NCBI GenBank assembly: GCA_964489835.1
Contig: CAZBBC010000102.1
Location: 1 to 17,651 of the forward strand
Length of the DNA stretch: 17,651 bases
Reading direction: 5' to 3'
Source: CAZBBC01 sp964489835
GTDB taxonomy: Bacteria > Calditrichota > Calditrichia > JAJRVZ01
Shown here: piece by piece, positions 14,172 to 17,651 of the stretch
Layout: each line of letters starts with the position of its first letter
Numbering within the stretch: the first letter of the stretch is position 1
Position numbers and translations under genes: made by a program
Notes under the pieces: generated by a model
Seen by the model: the letters and a program-made list of their open reading frames with translations, nothing else
The model's database searches: none
What the model was told of the DNA's origin: nothing

Positions 14172-15332
14172 ATGACTATTGATAAAATGCTAATCGAAAA
14201 ATTTCAGAATACGTTTAATGCTAAAACAGAAGTTATTTCCAATGCACCGGGCCGGGTGAATCTTATTGGAGAACATACAGATTATAATGGCGGGTTTGTG
14301 TTACCAATGGCCATCGAAAAGAGAATCTGGGTGGCTGGGCGAAAACGCAGTGATAATAAAATTAATTTAGTCTCCTTGAACGAAATGCCCCGAATTGAAA
14401 CGACTATCGAAAAAATTAAAAAAAACGGAGATTGGGGTGATTATCCTCTGGGTGTATACAACGAGTTGTTGAAATCTGAATATACGCTAACTGGAATTGA
14501 TGCCATTGTATATGGAGATATTCCCCTGGGAGCAGGCTTAAGCAGTTCTGCCGCATTACTAGTTTCATCTCTTTATTTTTACATGGGATTGTTTAATCTT
14601 ACTATTGATTTTGTTGAGAGGGCATTACTTACCCGGCGTGCAGAGACAGATTTCGTCGGGCTTGAATGTGGTATAATGGACCAATATATATCCGTACTTG
14701 GGCAGGATGATCATGCACTGTTCATTGATTGTAGAAGTTTAGCATCAGAGACCATTCCCCTGCATCTTGATGAATATGTTATAGCAATTATTGATACCAA
14801 TAAACCGCGCGATTTAGTAGAATCAAAATATAATGAACGAAACCGTGAGTGTAAAGAAGGAGTCTGTATCCTTCAGGCCTCAGGTGAAACAGATATTTCC
14901 GAATTGAGAGATGTAACTTTAGAGATGTTGACTAAATATAAACATAAGATGCAAGATAATATATTCAGGCGATGCCGGCATGTTGTTACCGAGGACCGTC
15001 GCACCCTCAAGAGCGTTGATTGTTTAAAGCGGGATGACTTAGAAGGATTCGGAATATTAATGAATAAATCTCATGACAGTTTACGATTGGATTATGAAGT
15101 GAGTTGTGATGAGTTAGATTTGATCGTTGATACAGCCAGATCTTTAAAGTATGTGCTAGGGGCAAGATTAACCGGTGCTGGATTTGGTGGGTGCGCAATT
15201 GCTCTGGTTAAAAGTACAAACCTGAAAGAACTGGAGCAAAGAGTAACGGAGAAATATCAACAAAGATTTGATTATAAACCGACCATGTTTGTTTCCAAAG
15301 CAGTCAAAGGAGCGCATTTTAATATAATTTAA
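14172..15332 (+). CDS. galK: Galactokinase
   Basis: A 386-residue GHMP kinase, the usual galactokinase length, that makes alpha-D-galactose-1-phosphate from galactose and ATP in the cytoplasm (Leloir pathway). The galactokinase signature GRVNLIGEHTDYNGG is intact at 27-41, giving the expected galactose contacts Arg28, Glu34, His35 and Asp37. The ATP loop GDIPLGAGLSSSAALL is at 115-130. GIMDQY at 167-172 provides catalytic Asp170. Motif 3 is LTGAGFGGC at 333-341. No epimerase or uridylyltransferase gene is in the window, so later steps lie elsewhere. The start has only a weak upstream purine signal, as expected for a second gene in an operon. Function is well supported; relaxed specificity for a related sugar cannot be excluded by reading. 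Confidence 0.93.
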   Translation: MTIDKMLIEKFQNTFNAKTEVISNAPGRVNLIGEHTDYNGGFVLPMAIEKRIWVAGRKRSDNKINLVSLNEMPRIETTIEKIKKNGDWGDYPLGVYNELLKSEYTLTGIDAIVYGDIPLGAGLSSSAALLVSSLYFYMGLFNLTIDFVERALLTRRAETDFVGLECGIMDQYISVLGQDDHALFIDCRSLASETIPLHLDEYVIAIIDTNKPRDLVESKYNERNRECKEGVCILQASGETDISELRDVTLEMLTKYKHKMQDNIFRRCRHVVTEDRRTLKSVDCLKRDDLEGFGILMNKSHDSLRLDYEVSCDELDLIVDTARSLKYVLGARLTGAGFGGCAIALVKSTNLKELEQRVTEKYQQRFDYKPTMFVSKAVKGAHFNII

Positions 15333-15572
15333 TATACCAGGTTATGATCCCCTTTAGATTAAATGAGGGAAAAAGTGCTATTTAAACAAGAAATGAGGAT
15401 TTCAATCGCTATCAAACAATAATGGCAAAGAATTATTATAAATCTGATACGTTTAAAAACCGACCAAATATTTTATCGATATATGTCTAAGATCTCTCTT
15501 CACTGACGATAAAGTTCAGTCGACGGCATCAGAGATTGTCCTGAAAGTGTTTTACGAAGGCTAGGGAGACAA

Positions 15573-15593
15573 ATGTATCAATCCAGAAAATGA
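15573..15593 (+). other. Six-codon mini-ORF with strong ribosome site before second sulfatase
   Basis: AGGGAG (15563-15568) is followed four bases later by ATG 15573, encoding MYQSRK and stopping at TGA 15591-15593, 14 bases before the sulfatase ATG. It has a better ribosome site than the sulfatase itself (GATGGGG, 15592-15598). It could be a translated leader or chance. Confidence 0.2.
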
Positions 15594-15607
15594 TGGGGTA
15601 AAACAAA

Positions 15608-17035
15608 ATGAAAAAAGTAATTAGACACTATTGTTTAACTGTTACAGTAATCTTTACCATAGGTTTAATTCTTTCTTCGCAACGGTCAGTGTGTGCACAA
15701 ACTACTGAAATTAACAACAAACCTAATGTGCTTTTTATTGCGATTGATGATCTGAATGACTGGATTGGATGTCTTGGAGGATATCCGGATGTAAGAACCC
15801 CAAATCTGGACAGGCTTGCTCAACAAAGCATGATTTTTACAAACGCTCATTGCCCGGCACCTCTGTGTAATGCATCAAGAGCTGCATTAATGACCGGTAT
15901 TCGGCCTTCCACATCAGGCGTTTATAAAAATGACAATCCCTGGCGCCAGAGCCCGGTATTATTAAAGGCCATTACCCTACCACAACATTTTATGAATCAT
16001 GGTTACACGGCTGTCGGCAGTGGGAAAATCTATCATGGCAGGTTTCCTGATCCACAATCATGGGATATATTTTGGCCATCAAAAGATAAACAATCACCGG
16101 ATGATCCGATGCCCGAGAATCGTCCCCTGAATGGAATTCCAAATACAAGGCATTTCGATTGGGGACCGGTTAATGTTGCAAAAGAGAAAATGGGTGACTG
16201 GCGTGTGGCCAGTTGGATTATCGGCCAGTTGAAAAAAGAGCATGACAAACCATTCTTTCTGGCTTGCGGTTTTTTCCGGCCTCATCTGCCATGGTATGTG
16301 CCGCAGGAATATTTCGATTTATACCCATTGGGAGAAATTACTCTACCAAATGTTAATAACAATGATTTAGATGATATTCCACCCATGGGGAGAAAATTTG
16401 CAAATCCGGACAGAGATCACGCAAATGTCTTAGCTCATAAACAGTGGCGGAAGGCGGTTCAAAGCTATCTAGCCAGTATCAGTTTTATGGATGAATGTGT
16501 CGGCCGTGTAATCGATGCATTAGAGAATAGTGCCTATAAAGAAAAAACGGTGATCGTTCTCTGGTCAGATCATGGATGGCATTTGGGTGAAAAATTGCAT
16601 TGGCGTAAGTTTGCTCTGTGGGAGGAAGCAACACATAATGTATTGATGTTCAATGCACCGGGAACAACACAACCTGGGGGTCGCAGCAATGCGGCCGTTA
16701 ATCTTTTGGATATATATCCAACATTAATCGATTTGTGTGGTCTTCAACGAAAACCAGAATTAGAGGGTGTTAGTCTTTTACCATTATTAAAGAATCCTGA
16801 TCATGAATGGAGTCGACCAACCCTTACAACCTTTGGGTTTAATAACCATAGCGTTAGATCCAAAAAGTGGCGTTATATTCGCTATGCTGATGGAACCGAA
16901 GAATTATATGATCATGACACTGATCAATTGGAGTGGAATAACCTGGCCGGGCAGGAAAAATATGCTGATGTTAAGAAGGAATTGGCGCAATGGCTGCCGG
17001 AAGTAAATGTAAAGGAAATACCCGCTATCAATTAA
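15608..17035 (+). CDS. S1 family sulfatase, iduronate-2-sulfatase-like, Sec-secreted
   Basis: A 475-residue exported sulfatase. Residues 1-30 are a Sec signal (MKKVIRHY, hydrophobic 10-24, cleavage near VCAQ). Core motifs: NVLFIAIDDLNDW (40-52) with Asp47/Asp48 as metal ligands; Cys87 in LCNASRAALMTG as formylglycine precursor, a C-x-A-S-R site where most have Pro; SGKIYHG (138-144) with Lys140 and His143; FRPHLPWY (223-230) with His226; and WSDHGWHLGEKLHWRKFALWEE (319-340, cited in part) with Asp321, His322 and Lys334. The GKIYH plus DHGWHLGE...WRKFALWE set is characteristic of the iduronate-2-sulfatase-like branch, which in bacteria acts on various 2-O-sulfated sugars. It differs clearly from the sulfatase at 10971, so the two likely remove different sulfate positions. 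Maturation depends on an enzyme encoded elsewhere. Confidence 0.9.
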   Translation: MKKVIRHYCLTVTVIFTIGLILSSQRSVCAQTTEINNKPNVLFIAIDDLNDWIGCLGGYPDVRTPNLDRLAQQSMIFTNAHCPAPLCNASRAALMTGIRPSTSGVYKNDNPWRQSPVLLKAITLPQHFMNHGYTAVGSGKIYHGRFPDPQSWDIFWPSKDKQSPDDPMPENRPLNGIPNTRHFDWGPVNVAKEKMGDWRVASWIIGQLKKEHDKPFFLACGFFRPHLPWYVPQEYFDLYPLGEITLPNVNNNDLDDIPPMGRKFANPDRDHANVLAHKQWRKAVQSYLASISFMDECVGRVIDALENSAYKEKTVIVLWSDHGWHLGEKLHWRKFALWEEATHNVLMFNAPGTTQPGGRSNAAVNLLDIYPTLIDLCGLQRKPELEGVSLLPLLKNPDHEWSRPTLTTFGFNNHSVRSKKWRYIRYADGTEELYDHDTDQLEWNNLAGQEKYADVKKELAQWLPEVNVKEIPAIN

Positions 17036-17126
17036 CATCTTTTTCAGATATCACTTCTTTTGAACACTATTTGAATTGTTCTAGCCTTTTTATCAGGTAC
17101 CCCAATTAAAATTAAGAATTTCTATT

Positions 17127-17152
17127 TTATCTTGTTTATCCTGTTATTCTGT
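17127..17152. repeat. 9-base tandem repeat, about three units
   Basis: TTATCTTGT (17127-17135), TTATCCTGT (17136-17144) and TATTCTGT (17145-17152) are consecutive units. The minus strand reads ACAGGATAA and variants, like a degenerate repeat I recall as common between genes in many bacteria. Confidence 0.5.
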
Positions 17153-17184
17153 CAAATTTTTATTTTCATTAGTAGCATATGATA

Positions 17185-17398
17185 CTATTTAATCAAAATC
17201 ATTTTTTTTGTTTGACCAAAGGTAGCGGTTTCGATCGAATAAAAATAGATACCGCTGGCCAGGGCACTCCCATCAAAGGCAACCGTATGATCTCCAACGG
17301 ATTTGTAGGCATCTAATAGTACCGCCTCAATAGATAATAACAATATTTTGATTGAAGCGTTGAGAAAGTTGATAAGTAATTGTTATATTCATGGGCAG
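17185..17398 (-). pseudogene. Relic of a T9SS type A / FlgD-Ig-like C-terminal sorting domain
   Basis: On the minus strand, bases 17331-17185 read EAVLLDAYKSVGDHTV, then AFDGSALASGIYFYSIET, then ATFGQTKKMILIK and a TAG stop. This is the classic end of proteins exported by the type IX system or anchored by the related FlgD-Ig-like domain (G-x-H-T-V-x-F-D, L-A-S-G-I-Y-F-Y, K-K-M-x-L-x-K). Directly upstream in another minus frame, 17398-17330 read LPMNITITYQLSQ, then RFNQNIVIIY and a TGA, matching the preceding strands of the same domain (T-I-x-Y-x-L, I-x-I-Y). The stretch between them (normally about N-x-x-G-x-x-V) is missing, so the domain is frameshifted and shortened. The rest of the parent gene is absent: the cupin gene and its leader occupy the place. 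It is a remnant, not an expressed gene. Confidence 0.75.
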
Positions 17399-17437
17399 TT
17401 ATTTTAATTCTGTGATCACCAATGGAGGACTATAAAA

Positions 17438-17651
17438 ATGTCTGTTAAGAATGTAGAGAACATCAACAGGGAGCAGGTGGGTGCCGGGATAAACACATAT
17501 CGTCAAGTTCTGATCAGTTCGGAAGAAGCGCCAAATTTTGCCATGCGCCGTTTTATTATGGAACCGGGTGGTAGTATGCCCGAGCATACCAACACGGTAG
17601 AACATGAACAATATGTCCTCAACGGACGTGCCAAAATTGGAATCGGAGATC
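17438..17651 (+). CDS. Cupin-domain protein (3' end outside window)
   Basis: ATG 17438 follows GGAGG (17424-17428) by nine bases, and the frame stays open for 71 codons to the window edge. The visible part is the first cupin motif: MRRFIMEPGGSMPEHTNTVE (36-55), then HEQYVLNGRAKIGIGD (56-71). It fits the pattern P-G-G-x4-H-x-H...E-x-x-V-L-x-G, with His50, His56 and Glu57 as possible metal ligands. Asn52 occupies the place of the second His of the H-x-H pair. The length so far suggests a small single-domain cupin of roughly 110-120 residues, but the end is not visible. Such proteins range from sugar isomerases to small-molecule binding or dioxygenase-like enzymes, so no function is assigned. 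It is not obviously linked to the sulfatase before it, 402 bases away. Confidence 0.8.
   Translation, partial: MSVKNVENINREQVGAGINTYRQVLISSEEAPNFAMRRFIMEPGGSMPEHTNTVEHEQYVLNGRAKIGIGD

Larger units (their letters stand above)
17036..17437. other. Intergenic spacer with tandem repeat and sorting-domain relic
   Basis: After the second sulfatase there is an AT-rich stretch with a 9-base tandem repeat (17127-17152), then a minus-strand relic of a C-terminal sorting domain (17185-17398). The ribosome site GGAGG at 17424-17428 serves the cupin gene. No terminator with a T-run was identified. Confidence 0.6.

Overview
The window is an AT-rich stretch of bacterial DNA in which all twelve recognisable genes run on the + strand. 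Most of them handle carbohydrate: a 3-keto-glycoside hydrolase-type (DUF1080) protein cut by the left edge, a secreted GH29 alpha-L-fucosidase, a divergent Nramp-fold membrane transporter, a fused sugar-1-phosphate nucleotidyltransferase/GHMP kinase, a Tat-exported Gfo/Idh/MocA oxidoreductase, an SDR dehydrogenase, a KDPG/KHG-type aldolase, two exported S1 sulfatases, a class III aminotransferase, a canonical galactokinase, and a cupin cut by the right edge. No rRNA, tRNA, CRISPR array, transposase or phage gene was seen.

The best taxonomic hint is a decayed C-terminal sorting domain (T9SS type A / FlgD-Ig-like) on the minus strand at 17185-17398. This domain type is typical of the Bacteroidota and their FCB-superphylum relatives (Ignavibacteriota, Calditrichota, KSB1 and similar). 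Secreted sulfatases, GH29 and DUF1080 beside Tat-signal Gfo/Idh proteins are also usual in polysaccharide-degrading members of the FCB and PVC groups. No more precise placement is possible from the sequence alone.

Layout. 1-670: end of the DUF1080 gene. 671-1199: repeat-bearing spacer. 1200-3958: fucosidase and transporter 17 bases apart, probably one operon. 4171-6894: the 907-residue fusion protein. 7118-8596: Gfo/Idh. 8940-10584: SDR plus aldolase. 10585-10970: spacer packed with short repeats. 10971-12533: Tat sulfatase. 12768-15332: aminotransferase and galactokinase 33 bases apart. 15608-17035: Sec sulfatase. 17036-17437: spacer with tandem repeat and sorting-domain relic. 17438-end: cupin.

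Working model (inference): exported sulfatases and fucosidase strip sulfate and L-fucose from a sulfated glycan. Released sugars are imported, possibly by the Nramp-like protein. One sugar is phosphorylated by galactokinase. Another is phosphorylated and turned into an NDP-sugar by the fusion enzyme, a logic like the Bacteroides fucose-salvage enzyme FKP but built from different domains. The SDR/aldolase pair would belong to an oxidative route through a 2-keto-3-deoxy sugar acid. The most unusual items are the fusion enzyme, with its altered sugar-binding motif, and the transporter, which has lost both Nramp metal-binding motifs.
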